Positions 1 to 12,570 are shown, counted from the first letter of the stretch. The stretch: 64,000 bases of DNA from Lunularia cruciata (GCA_948567375.1 OX419758.1:14079001-14143000); one strand, 5' to 3'. Notes: generated by a model from the sequence alone, not told the origin. Numbers and translations are program-made.

Positions 1-2376
1 GAGGTAGTGCTCACTATTATGTCCTGTTTTGAAATTATATTTGCATCTTTTTTGGGAGATTCATAAACTTGTACTCTCATTTTTTATTTTGTGGAAAAAC
101 CTAAGAAATTTTTTTTGCTTGAGCATCAATCAAAGTTTTTAAAAGCAGAACATTTTCTCATTTTACTTTCTCTATAATTTTCATGTTTTACTCAACTCGT
201 TCTCAAATAATAAAGTTGTACACTTGAGTTCAATAACCTTTTAGGAGTTGAAAGTATTTTCCAAAATTTTATGATTATTTATGTATTTATCATCTACTTC
301 AGCTAATTTGCTATAATTTATTTAGAAAATAGTATGATGTGAATTTCTTGAATTAAAAATAAATTTTTTTGCATGATTGAAAGTCATAGTACTACAAATA
401 ATTATTCCCTTAGTGTAGTTATATCTTGAACATGAGAAATTTAAAAACTCTCATGGATACTGGAATCTAATAGAAATGTAACAGTTTATGAATGTATACA
501 TGAAAAATTTCATATATGTTAAATAGTACATCTCTAATTAATAAGTTTTTTATTGGAAGCCTTCATAGAATGATCAAGAATTGATCAAAGCTTCATATAT
601 GCTAAATGATGTAATTGTAAACTATAAAATCTCAAATAAATCTGAAATCTAATTTTTAACTAAAAGCTTGCAAAACTAAGCCTTTATACTTACTTAAACT
701 TGAATAAATACGAAAGATAGTACAATTTTTTTCTAAATAAAAGCAGCTATTTTTTTGGAGGTATCTACTAGTTAAGATTGATTGTTACTTTGTTTAAAAT
801 CTCTAATATGTTATTATATAACTTATCACAAAACAATAAAATTAAAAATTAAACGAATACATATTTTAACTAGTCATACCAAAAACATATACATATGCAA
901 ATGAAACTTTATAGATATGAAAAATTATAGTAATAAAATATTAAATTTTAAAATTACAATGAGTGGGATGACAAAGTATCAAATATTTTATTTGTGTTGG
1001 ATCTTTATGGAAGTAAAGATAATTTTTGATTCAATTCTTCTTTTTCTTTCTTTTCTAAAATCATCTCAAATAAATAATCATACTAGGTCATGATCAACTT
1101 TATTCTTCTCAATTAGGACTAAGTAGAGAAGTTGAATATACTCCTTATTAAATTTTAGACTAGCATTTGGATAAAGTTTATTACTTAAAAACTACCATTA
1201 GCTACATGCAGGTATTTAATCATATACGTTAAATATAAATTCTCTATTTCTTGTTTAATATGATGGTACTGAAGTACCATGCAGGCATATAACCATAGAC
1301 GTTGGAATATAAATGCACTATTTCTTGTTTAGTATGTTTGTTAATGAAGGGAAAGAAAGTGAGGCACCTGGATGAAGGTTCTACAGAGGGATTCGACTGG
1401 AAATAATATTTAAAGCAAGTATACATAAGACAGAAAATATTTGGAAAGAAAACTAAATCTTTTGATGATTTTTTATATTCTTTTGATGGAATTATAGTAA
1501 AGTATAGTTACATCAAAATCTTAGAAAAAAATTACTATAGAATCCAGTTTAGAGAGAATGCACTGTACAAAAATGCAAGAAAAGGTTTCAAGAACATAAG
1601 AGATAATGAATATGCGTATCTCAATATAAAATGAATATTATTAAACTAGAAGAAGTGAGATGTTGTTTTATCAGAACTAACATCTAATTCGACTAGTACA
1701 AGAATAGGTCTTGTCCAAACGAGAAAGATAACTATGATATCAAATAAAATCTATTTAAAGAAATATAAAAATATTTATATTAAAATGTAAAACATATAAT
1801 TGTTTTGAAGAATGGTTCTAAAATTAATGAATAAAAATAAGTGATATTACATTTCATTACCTGTTGCAATAGAGATGTGACGTTTTAATTTCTTACAATC
1901 TAATTTACCTTAAATTTTTTTAACATAATAAATGCTTACGTCCATATTACTTATTTTAGTTCAAATATGTGATTATTATTTAACTTATCCAGCATTTATT
2001 TTCTAAATTAATTGATATAATATGATAAACTTCATTTCATTAATATTGAATCATATTTTAACCATTTTCCCTCTACTTTTATATTTTGTTCATGATATTT
2101 ATATAAATCTACAATTAGTGCTGCTGAGAATGGAAAAGTTTGTCAGATGATATTATGATATCACATATATGTATAATTGTGAAGTATACGAGACTATCAA
2201 CTCGGAGTCATTGATAGGATTTCAGAAGATTTCAGAAGATTTCAATTGGGTTTCAGAAGATAGGATGGAAAAACCCGTATATATCACTGGAAAAGATTCA
2301 GAAATATAAGTAAAAAGATAGATATTCTCCTTGGACCGAAAGAGGAGGAGAAAGCACCGTTCTCTAAAGCAAGCGT
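1..2376. other. AT-rich region without a recognised gene
   Basis: Very AT-rich sequence with stops in all frames and no recognisable protein, RNA gene or retroelement motif. It contains one imperfect direct repeat (1205-1336) and a run of short GATTTCAGAA-type repeats near 2215-2265. The right end becomes CT-richer as it approaches the OSB gene, which would fit promoter or leader sequence, but I see no convincing TATA box that could be assigned to that gene. Confidence 0.5.
1205..1336. repeat. imperfect 58/59-bp direct repeat with a palindromic spacer
   Basis: Two similar units, 1205-1262 and 1278-1336, both begin CATGCAGG, contain ATATAAAT and CTATTTCTTGTTTA, and end in TATG. The spacer contains the inverted repeat GGTACT-GA-AGTACC (1265-1278), whose last base is the first base of the second unit. 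No function is apparent; it could be a remnant of a small mobile element. Confidence 0.6.
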
Positions 2377-2758
2377 TCTCTCCCTTGTACGGCTTGATGG
2401 GGTCTTCCCATCCTTCATTTTTCCTACGCGGTCGCCTTTTTTTTCGTTCTAAAGCATACGTAAGAGTTATATGCTATTAGCTTCGATTTTTAGCATAATT
2501 ATAACTTGTTCATGACTAGAATGTTTATCCGAAATTGCTTTTTATATTTTTAACATATACATTCGATTACATTGTTTAGCGCAAACATTCTTGCTGTTTT
2601 GTCTTCTAACTTTGTCCATGAAGTTGTCGAGATAGACTGGCATTCATTACGTTGCATAAGTTAATCTAAGTGACATCCAACTCCCTAACCTATTTTGTCT
2701 CTCCCTTGTACGGCTTTATGGGGTCTTCCCTTCCTTCGTGTTTTCTTCTTGGTCGCCC
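2377..2758. repeat. 60-bp direct repeat upstream of the OSB gene
   Basis: About 60 bp starting TCTCTCCCTTGTACGGCTT at 2377 recurs at 2698, 321 bp downstream, with the shared order GGGGTCTTCCC, CCTTC and GGTCGCC and scattered mismatches. The second unit lies about 320 bp before the OSB start codon. The pair looks like a local duplication in promoter or leader sequence. An open frame across the second unit (2670-2972) has no recognisable domain and I do not treat it as a gene. Confidence 0.6.
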
Positions 2759-3079
2759 TTGTCACTCCTGGACAGCCTCCGGCGCTATCCTGCGGCCAGT
2801 CTGCCTGTATAGAACTGTAGTTCCGAACTTGGTCTTGAATGGAAGCTATTCCTCAGATAAAAGTAAACGTACTTGGACTGGGATTGGCCCTGCGAGGTCC
2901 CCTGCAGTAGGAACTTCTGAAAGCGTGAAGAGCAAGTGTGTAGGACAAAGGATTGCGCTACTGGGGGTTTAGGCAACGATTTTCTCGCGTGTGGCGCAAG
3001 GGTTTATGAGTTCGACAAAGAAAGCCTAGACCCTGCACCTTTTTTCTTGAAATTCTCGAGTTGAGCTTCAATAGAGGCT

Positions 3080-6019
3080 ATGGCGTCCATCGGGCGCTCG
3101 GCGGGCTTCTGCTGCAGTCGATGCTCTCCTGCAATTCACACTTGCAATAGTCCGTCTTTGTTCAGCTCTGCTGGTCGAGTCTGCGCTGCTCCTCAGAGGC
3201 AGACGAAGACAGTTTCCGGGTCAGGATTTGCACTATTTAAGGGTTTGAGTTTTAAGGTTGCCGCACAGCAGGGTATTAGTAGGAGTAAGGGGGTGAATTC
3301 GTTTCCTTCGAAATTTCCGTTGTCGAAGGTGGCCTTCAACTTGCTTTCACCGGCTGCACGAGCTTATTATTCGGAATCAGGGTTTCAATATGGTCGGACT
3401 GGTTCACCCGTGGAGCAGTACGGGCAGGCTGAGCAGGATGGAGATCAGTTTCCAAGGCCGCCTCTGATTCCGTGGGAGAAGGACTTGGCAAATGCTGTGC
3501 AGCTGATTGGGAACGTGGGGAAAGATTTAGATATTAAGTACTTGGACACCGGGAAGATTGTGGCAAAGTCATCCCTCGCCGTGAAGAAGTCAGCACAAAA
3601 GAACGAAGAGCCTAGCTGGTAGTACGTCCATTTGAGATGCTTGGAGAACTCTAGAAATTAATGTCAACTTGGAATGGGGTTTCACTCGTGCGTGCGTTAC
3701 TCAAGAGATAGTTCTGGGGAATCGAGATTGATGCAGAGAGGTCTCCATTTGTTCTTGGTAGGATTTTTGATAAATAAGAATTGTGGAACGGTAGTGAGGC
3801 CGCTAATGCGGAATCTCCTCCTTCTGGGTTGAGGAGTGACTTTCTTTGGGCTCTGAGCTACTTCCACCTTATGAATATCACCCGATTATTACGCTTTTGA
3901 AATTTAAATTCGCAGGGGAAGTAATTTGGTCTTTCTTGAAACCAAGGGAATGCATGCGTCAAAACTGTAATTTTAACTTGGAAAAGGGCAGCCGGTACTC
4001 TTGCCTAGGTTGGGTTTATGATCTGCAATCTGGTTGCGAGAACACTGTTTCAGTAAACCTGAAGGACGTACTTTTCCCGCACTGATGCATTGTTTGTCTA
4101 CTGTACAGGTTTGAATTGGAGTTCTGGGATGAATTGGCTGAAATTGCTGCGCATCATGTGAAAAAAGGAGATCAGATTTTTGTCACTGGAAGGATTATTG
4201 TTGATAGAGTTGCAGGAGCTGAAGGCACCTACACCAGAGTTAAGGTAGATCTGCTACAACTTGTTCACTTCCTCATGAATTCTACTAAATTTCGAAAGAT
4301 TTGAAGGAGATGAAATTATTCATGGTTGACAGAGTAGCGACTGCATCACTGTTCCGATCTTGAATCCTACACTGCCGATGTGCTTCAACTTGTTCATGTC
4401 CTTGTTTTTGTAGGTCTCTGTAAGCAATTTATGTTTCGTGGAACCTTTTAGCGGTCAAAGGCGAGCCTATGTTCAGCCCAACACTTCCTCGAATGATGGC
4501 TTTGTAGATAGAGGTGACAACAGCTGGCCGCGAGACACACCATCTGTAGCGCCACCTCAACAAAGTTGGAACACTCAACCTCAGTCAGCACAGGCCGCCT
4601 CTCCTGCTACAGGTGCGTGATTGAGTATTCCTTCCAACAGCAGACCAGACGTGCCAGCCTACGAATGTGGCCATGAACATTCCCCTTGATCTTAACAGCT
4701 TTACCAAGAAACTTTATGAGCATAACACCGTCAACATCATAAGCTGTACATTTGTTTGTGATTCTCGGGATGGACTTTAAGAGATTTGGCAAGTAAAAAC
4801 TCCACTTACTAGATGGCTTTGGAGGGAAGTCGAGGAACCGTAGATTGTCCAGATAAAAAACTTACGAGCTAAGTACCTTCGATTTACTAAGCTCAACATC
4901 TATTTTTGATAATCGGAATGGACTTTGAGAGATTTGGCGAGTCAAACACCCACCTCACCTTTTTACAGATGGCTGCTCCGAAATGGAGTCGAGGAAGCCT
5001 AGATTTTCGAGATGACGTATTGTATGCGCGCTTTTCTTCGTTAGTCGGTTGCTTTGTTTAACAGTTGGGCCCAGTTTATCATTTAAAAGTAGAGCTAGTA
5101 AGCAAAGTACGTAATAGTGGGAACTTTTCCGCTTTGCCTAGGGGTGTGTTTCTGAGATCTGTCTTCAGGAGTGCTAGTGTCAGTACTATCGGATCCTTTC
5201 TTTCACCAGGTGGTGGACCCAGTGGTCGTAATTATCTTAGAGAATGAAAACGATAGAAGACTAAATCTCCATCATCCATTTGGCTCGCAGGCACTACGGT
5301 AAAAGGTTCTTACGAAGAAGAATCCCTACTGACAGAGAAACGGTGGCAAGCATTTTTTGCGGATCCATCGCAATGGTGGGACAATCGAATCAATAAGGTC
5401 AGTGCGCAATTACCACAACTGCAATTTCGAGATGAGGCATCAATGAATTTGTGAGGTCAGGATGTAGTGAAGCAAAGTTATGTTCGATACCGTGAGTGGA
5501 ATTGTTCGTTAGTTTTATCATCCTTGTTTCGACTCGAATGGTCGGATTTACTTAGAGAGTGCCGACCTTGCACGTAAGGAAGAAATCATTAACCATCTGA
5601 GTTAAAACCATTAACCATTAAGAAATCATTAACCATCTGAGTTAAAAGAAACTGGTGAAACCAGTTTTGAGAGGTTTCTTGGGAGTCTCTTATCCTTTCT
5701 TGGTTTGTTGGACTTTCAAAGCCTGAAGTGTCTCCGCTTCCAGTTTCTGGGTAAGAAGGATGTCGCTCTCTGACTTTTTGCTGATTTTTATAGTTATTAT
5801 ACTGATTTTGGAGTGGTATTTCAGAAAAATCCCAAGGCACCTGACTTCAAGCACAAAAGCACTCAAGAAGTTCTATGGTTGAACAGTTGGAACAATCCCC
5901 CATGGGTGGCTGCACAAGTTGCAGCTTGGGAAGAGAAACAGGCACGAACGGGTGAAGTTACTGGACAGCGGTCGAATAAGAACAACCTATCTTCTTTCAA
6001 GGATTCGGACTTCATATGA
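3080..6019 (+). CDS. OSB: organellar single-stranded DNA-binding protein with PDF motif (OSB family), five exons
   Basis: Exons by my reading are 3080-3618, 4109-4244, 4414-4612, 5291-5397 and 5825-6019. All four introns are GT-AG and the joined frame is open for 391 codons. Residues 1 to about 100 are Ser/Arg-rich with few acids and contain a RAYYS patch, as in a mitochondrial or plastid transit peptide. Residues about 136-240 form the OB-fold SSB-like domain, including VQLIGNVGKDLDIKYLDTGK and GDQIFVTGRI. Residues about 240-300 are a Gln/Pro/Ser-rich linker. Residues about 308-349 hold the PDF motif (WQAFFADPSQWWDNR, then APDFKHKS, Pro-Asp-Phe at 333-335), which is split by the last intron. 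In Arabidopsis, OSB proteins bind organellar ssDNA and limit illegitimate recombination of mitochondrial DNA; I infer the same role here. One PDF motif is present, whereas paralogues may have several. The start ATG lies in a good plant context (GGCTATGGCG). No frame damage is visible. Confidence 0.92.
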
Positions 6020-8027
6020 AATAGACCTCTCGATCCTTCCAATTTGCGTTGCGGTTTGTCAACCTTCCTTGGTCATGTCCATCCACAAGAAAGTACTTGT
6101 ATTTTTGTAGTACGCTCACTTATAATGCCGGGGTAGACAAGCATAGGAAGCTCGCAGCTCAAATGTGTGCTGCGTAGAATTGGTGATGTACATAAAGATA
6201 AAGTTATGTTGAGCGCAAAAGTTTAGGAAAAATCGATCATTGTAACTGGTAGAAGTTGTAGCTATTTGCAGTTATTATTCCAAATTGTACTTCAGTATTG
6301 GCAATTAGTATCGGAAGTTTTTGCAAAGATTCTTGCCATACATTCTCTATCTGTGCATGATCATGGTCCTCATTTGGAGTTTAGCGCCAGTTAGCAGCCT
6401 AATAGACATATCATCACCTCGTCATCAGATAGTTAATCTCAGGTCTCTTTAATAGCATGTGTTTTTGTCTTTTTATATGACTAGGATTTGTTACTCTAAT
6501 CCACGTGGCTGATCACCTAATCACAAAGAGAATCCAAGGCTCTCTTTCTCTTCGAACCTCCTCCTTCCATCTCCCTCTCTTCTTTCGTTTTCCATTAGGT
6601 TTCTGTCTCATTTTCATCTCTTAGCTTCCGATGTGTGTTTTCTAATGCCTGTGTCGATTTCATCTGATTTCTTTGTTTTTGCTTCACTAATCTTGGTTGG
6701 CTTTCAGGTCTTCACCAGGTATGTATCGTTCTCTTCCAGATTTCTTCTTCTGCTCATCTGACATTGCAGACTTTATATAATTTTCAACGATCTTTTCTCA
6801 CTTTTTCTCTCATTTTGATCACTGACTTATGAGTGACACCTTAGGAAGCAACCGAGGTTGCCTTGGCACTCATTAGCTTTCGAAGAGAAATTCAGTTCGA
6901 GGAGTACTGACAATACCGACAGTACTCAGCTATTTCGGCACTACATTTGGCACTGGTGAAGTTGGACGGACTTTCAAGGAGGCTCTCTATGGCCACCTTC
7001 TGCTTCCTCTGCCCTGGCTATTTCAGTGTATCAGGACTCATGGGTCCATAGTGCATGCAGTGATGTACTCTATCCAGTCCCCTAATGCCATACTCTAATT
7101 TACTTCCCCAACCGGGGAAGCAAAGCAGAGTGGAAATCCTTCTAAGAAGGATTTCCTCTACTTTTTCATACCCAATATCCCGGGTTTGGTTTCAATCAAG
7201 TAGTTCTCCATTAATTCAGTTTGGTTTTCAATTGTTTCACATTTGCTTATTTCGAGATTTCTTGATATGAGAAGATTCTTCGTTTCCTCAGTACACATTG
7301 GTGCACGGGTTCTCTACATGCAGTTATATATGAGCGTTACTAGACAATGCATGCTTTTTATGACCTAGATTTCATCTACTATTCGCATGATTCTTAGCCA
7401 GTTCTGCTTTCATTTTATTGCCATTTCATGTAGATTTCATTTGCATCACCCGTTCTTCGAGCGGCTTCTGTCCCCGTAACTCCAATATCATCACCTCCAA
7501 ACGTTATCGTTCATATGCGTTGAATATATGTTAACGTTAGAAGACTCCAAAGTTAAAAACGATACATATTATCTCTTAATTAATCAAAGATACTGTTTTC
7601 TACGCGGTCTCCCTTTTCTCTTCATTAAATAAAGAGAACTAAGAGCTTGTGTCACTTCTCTCTTAGTTAAATTTCTTCAAAAAATTTATATTCTCATCAG
7701 ATTTTGGTATAAAATTTATTGAAATTAGAGTAGAATTTTTGAAATCTGTTATCTTTAGATACGTAATACTTAATTTTGACACATATAAAATATAAATCTG
7801 GTTATTGTGGGGGTTACTCATTTAGATCAAAAGATGGCGCATCACCTTACTTTTAAGAAACTTATGTAAAGTATAATACAAATTGTAGATTTGAATAAAA
7901 TAGAGAATGGTGAGAACTAATGTTTAAAGAATGTTATTTGCATTTATGGATCTCTCCAATTTGTAAACTAAAGAGTTTTGAAGTCTTTGGGTAAATTTTT
8001 ATAATGTTTATATACATTATTATGCAA
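6020..8027. other. 3' flank of OSB gene and unassigned sequence
   Basis: The first part should hold the OSB 3' UTR; I see no strong AATAAA. Around 6540-6720 there is a CT-rich stretch with GT and AG dinucleotides that looks like a 5' UTR or first intron, but I could not find a coding exon that continues it. 7500-8027 is AT-rich without features. Short open frames here (for example 7085-7270) show no domains. Confidence 0.45.
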
Positions 8028-8757
8028 CATATACCAACTCTAAAGGGTTACAACTGCACTCTAGCGTGTAGATAGATATGTCATATGCTCTGTGGTGAAC
8101 AAAGATCAAGAAGCAGCGGGGTAGTATGCACCCCTTAGCCCCATTTTTGCAATTTATTCGATATGAGGAGTGAACTAGCAAAAGTATTAAGTTCATTGAG
8201 TACATAGCCATTACACTTGAGGAACCACCATGAGGGGAGGGTTAAACATATGCCATCCTTTTGAACAACTATCACATTCTAACATAGTAATAGTTTCATT
8301 ACTAGAGCTACATAACAAATATTGCAAGCATAGATATACAACTACCAAGCTTGGGTCCATCATGCCATCAATATTTAGGAGATTACATGTCACACAACTG
8401 TGCACATGACTCTTCCAAACACACATAATGTCCTTCCAAAATGAGGCTTCTAGAAGGTAAACTTTACACACTTGCAAGATAGTGCATTATGTAGTCACAC
8501 CAAGAATAATCAGTATAGTCTACAATAGATATACATAATCATCCATTGAAATTGACAGATCGAGGTCTATAACCTTCTCCTCGAATAGTGGCATCATGTA
8601 AGTATCCCTATGTTGAGAAATCACTAAGTTCTAGAAGATCATCGGCATCGCAATCCAAAAGATCTATACTTGTTGAGAACATGCATTCACCCATATATCT
8701 AACTTATCTAAGTCCAAATGTATCATAGAATCACGATGGATAGTTGTAAGTACATCT
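8028..8757 (-). mobile_element. methyltransferase-type Ty3/gypsy family, copy 3, 3'-end fragment
   Basis: This stretch aligns throughout with 40714-41430 of copy 1: the untranslated 3' end, the PHD-finger end of the polyprotein and the C-terminal part of integrase, in the same minus orientation. It is much more degraded than copy 1, with many transitions, indels and stops. It is cut at 8757 by copia element 1 and resumes at 14286. No LTR is preserved at its left edge. Confidence 0.85.
8193..8477 (-). pseudogene. PHD-finger end of the gypsy polyprotein (copy 3)
   Basis: The translation retains the order NIDG-MDPSL, LLCSS, MLECDSC, KGWHM, PPLMVVPQ of the C-terminal PHD finger seen in copy 1. 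After a stop replacing Gln it continues with Trp-Leu-Cys. This copy therefore keeps the tryptophan codon that is a TAG in copy 1, which supports reading the copy 1 stop as a mutated Trp. The first zinc-ligand Cys and the Cys after His appear lost, so this copy could not fold a normal finger. Confidence 0.75.
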
Positions 8758-9011
8758 TGTTAGATTATAGCATCTTGAATTCATTTGATTATTTTACTTT
8801 ACTCATACGAGATTTAGATTAGTATGATCTAAAGATCTGGACTAGCATTTATCCTAGTCAGACATATCTATTCATGTTGAATAAAAGTCCTATATCTATA
8901 GCTAATGTTGGCTTCTGATTCTACCTTTTCTAACAAGAGAGTATATTATACTATTCTGTAAAATCAATGTAGTGACATTGAACTCTCTCTTCTTGACTAA
9001 TAATTCTCACA
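8758..9011 (+). repeat. 5' LTR of copia 1
   Basis: 254 bp from TGTTAGATTATAGC to TAATTCTCACA. The last about 80 bp (GTGACATTGAACTCTCTC, CTTGACTAATAATTCTCACA) recur at the 3' end of the element, which defines the LTR. Confidence 0.8.
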
Positions 9012-9024
9012 TGGTATCAAAGCC
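9012..9024 (+). promoter_or_regulatory. primer-binding site (initiator Met-tRNA)
   Basis: TGGTATCAAAGCC directly follows the LTR; the plant iMet-tRNA complement is TGGTATCAGAGC, so there is one mismatch. A second TGGTATCA follows at about 9035. Confidence 0.85.
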
Positions 9025-9825
9025 GATTCTCACATGGTATCACATGGAAACTTTATAGTTAGTTTTTGATTCCTCATTGTCTCAGATTTATAGAAGGATA
9101 GGAGAGGATGCTTTTATACTCTCTAAAAGTCTGTAGACTAAAAATGTTGGAGAGAAATTCTCCAAAATTCAATTGCTTGGCCCAAGATTCTGAACCCAAA
9201 ATTGGGACGTTCCAATAGTAATTTCAAGGGAGTAATTCTCCCCCAAAAATTGCTAGGAGAAAAAATCTTAACCTGAAAATTTTATACATTCATAGTACAA
9301 TGACCTACACAACTATATCTACCCAATTTTTCATTCCTAGTAGAACGACCTACATAACTACATCTACTCAATTTATCCATAATATGATAATTATTAATAA
9401 TTATGATCTATGCATATCTACCTTAATTTGCCTATATATGTAGCGTGACACTTATGGATGATTTATAGTGACCCATTATTTGAATTAAAATTTAAGATAA
9501 TCTATGCTAATTAAATCAAAGTACTTTTGAATATGCCATATATGTAGCGTGACACTTATCGGTGATTTATGGTGATCCATTATTTGAATTACAATTTAAG
9601 ATAATCTATGCCAATTCAATCAAAGTACTAGTGAATATGCCATAGTCATTGACTGAAATATCTGAACTATCTCGACCCAACCCAAGAATGTTTTGGAATT
9701 CAAGTGTCAATTGTCAATTTACCCAACACAAAGTACCTTTAGCACTTTGATAAATAAAAGTATTTTTGTATCTCCTTGACCCAAAGACATGACTTGACCT
9801 AAATTTAGGACCGCCATTACCCAAC

Positions 9826-10740
9826 ATGAAGCTATATCAATTGTTCACCTATTTCCCATTGATGTTTAGATCCAAGGCCTTGAGGGTTAAATCAAGAATT
9901 ATTTTGTTTTATTCAACATCTATTATGATTCTAAGGCAAACTACTATGTTAAAGGTTAAAGATATCCCAAAATTTAACGTGACATATTCTTTCATTTGGA
10001 AATTATGTATGAGCTTGTTCTTCAAGCTATAGGTCTGATGGGGATAGTCAATGGTACTCAACACTATCTAACTTAACTTGTTGTTGATCACACACATGCT
10101 GGTCAAACAATTACTACAATTCCCATTTTGCCATATTAATAGGCCTGGTAGCATTGTTGATTGGGGCACAAGTAATGCTTTTGCATTATCCTTTATTATG
10201 AATTGACTTGATGATAGTCAGATTCATCCCAATTAGCTTTTGACGCTTTGATTATTTTTGAGCAATTACATGAAGCTCAAGATGATGTCACGAGAGTGTA
10301 TATGGAAGATGAACTTAAGATGCTAAAAATGAAGGAAGGTGAAAATGCTACTAAACACTTGTATCAGTTCACAAATTTTGTTGACCAATTACAAGAGTAC
10401 AAACTTCTAACAAAAATCAAATGCTTACTATGATGCACAACATGCCAATCAATTTTGGAACCTTTTGACATCATTGTGCGGTCAACATAATTTGACCTTG
10501 CAAAAGTTAGTAACATATCTCCTTAAGGAGGAGAAAATGTTAAGATTTAGATGTTTGAGCACACAAATGCATTGTATACTTCTAAGGGAAATTTCCCTTT
10601 CAGAAACAAGTCTAATGTTAGGAACCAAACAAATTGGAATTTCTACAAAGGCAAAAATAGATCATTTAGTACTTCAGCTCCTTCACCATCTTCATAAGCA
10701 CATTATACAACTAATCAGCAAAATCCCAACAAAAAGATGA
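9826..10740 (+). pseudogene. copia 1 gag remnant
   Basis: Several frames together give a copia Gag-like reading. The clearest part is 10248-10433 (FEQLHEAQDD, MEDELKMLKMKEGENATKHL, YQFTNFVDQLQ), which matches the UBN2-type Gag pattern in which an element-encoded helix pair precedes the zinc knuckle. Stops and frame changes occur every 100-200 bp. No intact zinc knuckle is seen. Confidence 0.6.
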
Positions 10741-10879
10741 GTGTTTCTATTGCCATCGTACTGAACATATCCCTTTAAGGAATGCAAAAAATGATTTGCT
10801 TATGAATCTGTAGCAACTTCACAAAGATCAAAAGGTCAAGCAAACTCTATTGCTTATTTATATGGTTCTTGCTTACAAT

Positions 10880-11470
10880 ATTATATCTTTTTCAAGCCAA
10901 TATAAGTCTTGGTATCTAGATTTTGGAGCTACCCACAACGTGACTCACTCAAAAGATAATTTTCTTACTTATCAACCTTATGCCATATCCAAAAAAAGTA
11001 TATCTTGGTGATAAATCCACCCAAGACATCATCAATTTAGGTTGAGTGATTCTTTTGCCTTCCCTACGGTGATTCAAAATTTTTGAAGAATGTTTCACAC
11101 ATCCCAAGCTTTCAGAGAAATTTTTTTCTCCATCAAGAAGTTAGATCTTGTGGGAGTAATTGCATCCACGAGTTAACAACATTGTATTTTACATGATACA
11201 CAAGGTAATTTAGTTGCCAAATGTCCCTTGACAATAGATTTATATAAACTTGGAGTTACAAATGTTCCTTCTTGAATCAAAACATCTCCTATTGTCCATA
11301 ATCCATCTGATTTATGGTACAATTGATTGGGTCATATTGGCTCTTATCTACTTCATCAGCTTTTCTCAAAAGACTTGGTTGCAAATGTTCCAAGTTTCAC
11401 AAAAAAAAAACTCCCTCCTCACTATACTGCTTGTTTATATGGTTCAGTAGATAATGGTTGTTGGGATTGC
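10880..11470 (+). pseudogene. copia 1 protease and GAG-pre-integrase remnant
   Basis: Near 10905 the reading WYLDFGATHNVTHS corresponds to the copia protease active site (normally Asp-Ser-Gly-Ala-Thr), here Asp-Phe-Gly. Near 11300 the reading NPSDLWYN followed by LGHIG matches the start of the GAG-pre-integrase domain. Stops and frameshifts interrupt both. Confidence 0.6.
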
Positions 11471-11499
11471 TTGCCTCCTATATAGGAGGTATTTGGGGA

Positions 11500-11946
11500 G
11501 ATAAAGCTTTGCTAGTGCAGCGGTTCTGGACATAGTTTGCTATGATAATTGCTTCTCTTCAATAAGTCTTTGGTAAATTTGACTCATATAACATGCAAAG
11601 AACTGCATTGATGGGTATGCAATTTTTGCATTCTAACACTCCGTTCTGTGGGGGAGTATAAGGTACCAAAAACTGCTGCTGTATTCCTCTAGAAGAACAA
11701 TAGAGGTTTAAGGAAACACTCTTGTATTCTCTAACATTATCACATCTCAACATTTTTATCCTTGAGGGAAAATGATTTGTTGCAACACTCATATAATATT
11801 GTGTAAAATGGATTAATGCTTCTTGTTTGTTTTGCATGGGTACAAAAAAAATCAAGATAAATCATTGATAAATGAAATAATATATTGGTACACTGAATAT
11901 CTAGGAAGAGATATTGGACTACATATATCTGAATGAACAAAACCAA
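11500..11946 (-). pseudogene. inverted integrase core segment inside copia 1
   Basis: On the minus strand this segment reads as the copia integrase core: FVHSDI near the right end, FFVPMQNKQEALIHF, RIKMLRCDN (second catalytic Asp) and VPYTPPQNGV with a following Glu region. The protease and pre-integrase on one side and the integrase C-terminus, RT and RNase H on the other all read on the plus strand. The segment has therefore been inverted in place; order and content otherwise fit one element. Confidence 0.8.
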
Positions 11947-11977
11947 GTAATTTCTTGGCTCAAAATCACATCAAACT

Positions 11978-12193
11978 ATGTCCAAAAACTGCTGCCCCAA
12001 CAAAGCCTCATCTCGCAAAAAGTACCCCTATATTGTATGGTTAATCCATAAGCCTTCTTTGAAACACTTGCAAGTGTTTGGCAGTCCTACTTTTGCCCAT
12101 ATTAATAATAACATGTGCTGTAAACTTGATTTTTGTACAACAACATGTATTTTCCTACGATACAATGAGGAAAAGGAATTGATTGGAACATAA
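11978..12193 (+). pseudogene. copia 1 integrase C-terminal region
   Basis: The reading KPSLKHLQVFGSPTFAHI followed by CIFLRYNEEK matches the region after the copia integrase core (typically HLRVFGC.AYVHI and CIFLGY). It is in the element's own plus orientation, directly after the inverted block. Confidence 0.75.
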
Positions 12194-12570
12194 AAGTGAT
12201 ATTAAAATTGTTATCTCATGAGGTGTCGTGATTCTTGAGGACTAAATTGGGACAAATCAGTTGCTATAATCTAATAATTCCCATGCAGATGAAGATCTCA
12301 CTCTCCAATCTGATCTTCTTTTCTTTTGTGCATCTTCTCATTCTAGTGTTCTTTCATCCCTTCCCCAAATTTACCTATTTTAGTGGGAGCTCTCATTACT
12401 ATTTCCACTTCAATGGAAGTTCCTTCAACTTTTATAAATTCTAAGCCAATGCATGCCCACTCAACCCCTCCTATTTCTCCCTCCTCTCCTATGAGAGAAT
12501 GAACTCCACTTTATTATAAAAGAATGCCAAGACACCATATGTTCCCTTTATTACTCCCATACTCCCTTAT

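Noticed and set aside
2670-2972. 100-codon open frame upstream of the OSB gene
   Set aside because: No domain, low-complexity composition, and it overlaps the duplicated 60-bp segment; more likely leader or promoter sequence.
9012-9024. tRNA genes at the iMet-like sequences
   Set aside because: Only the 12-13 base complement of the tRNA 3' end is present next to LTRs; these are primer-binding sites, and no cloverleaf was found.
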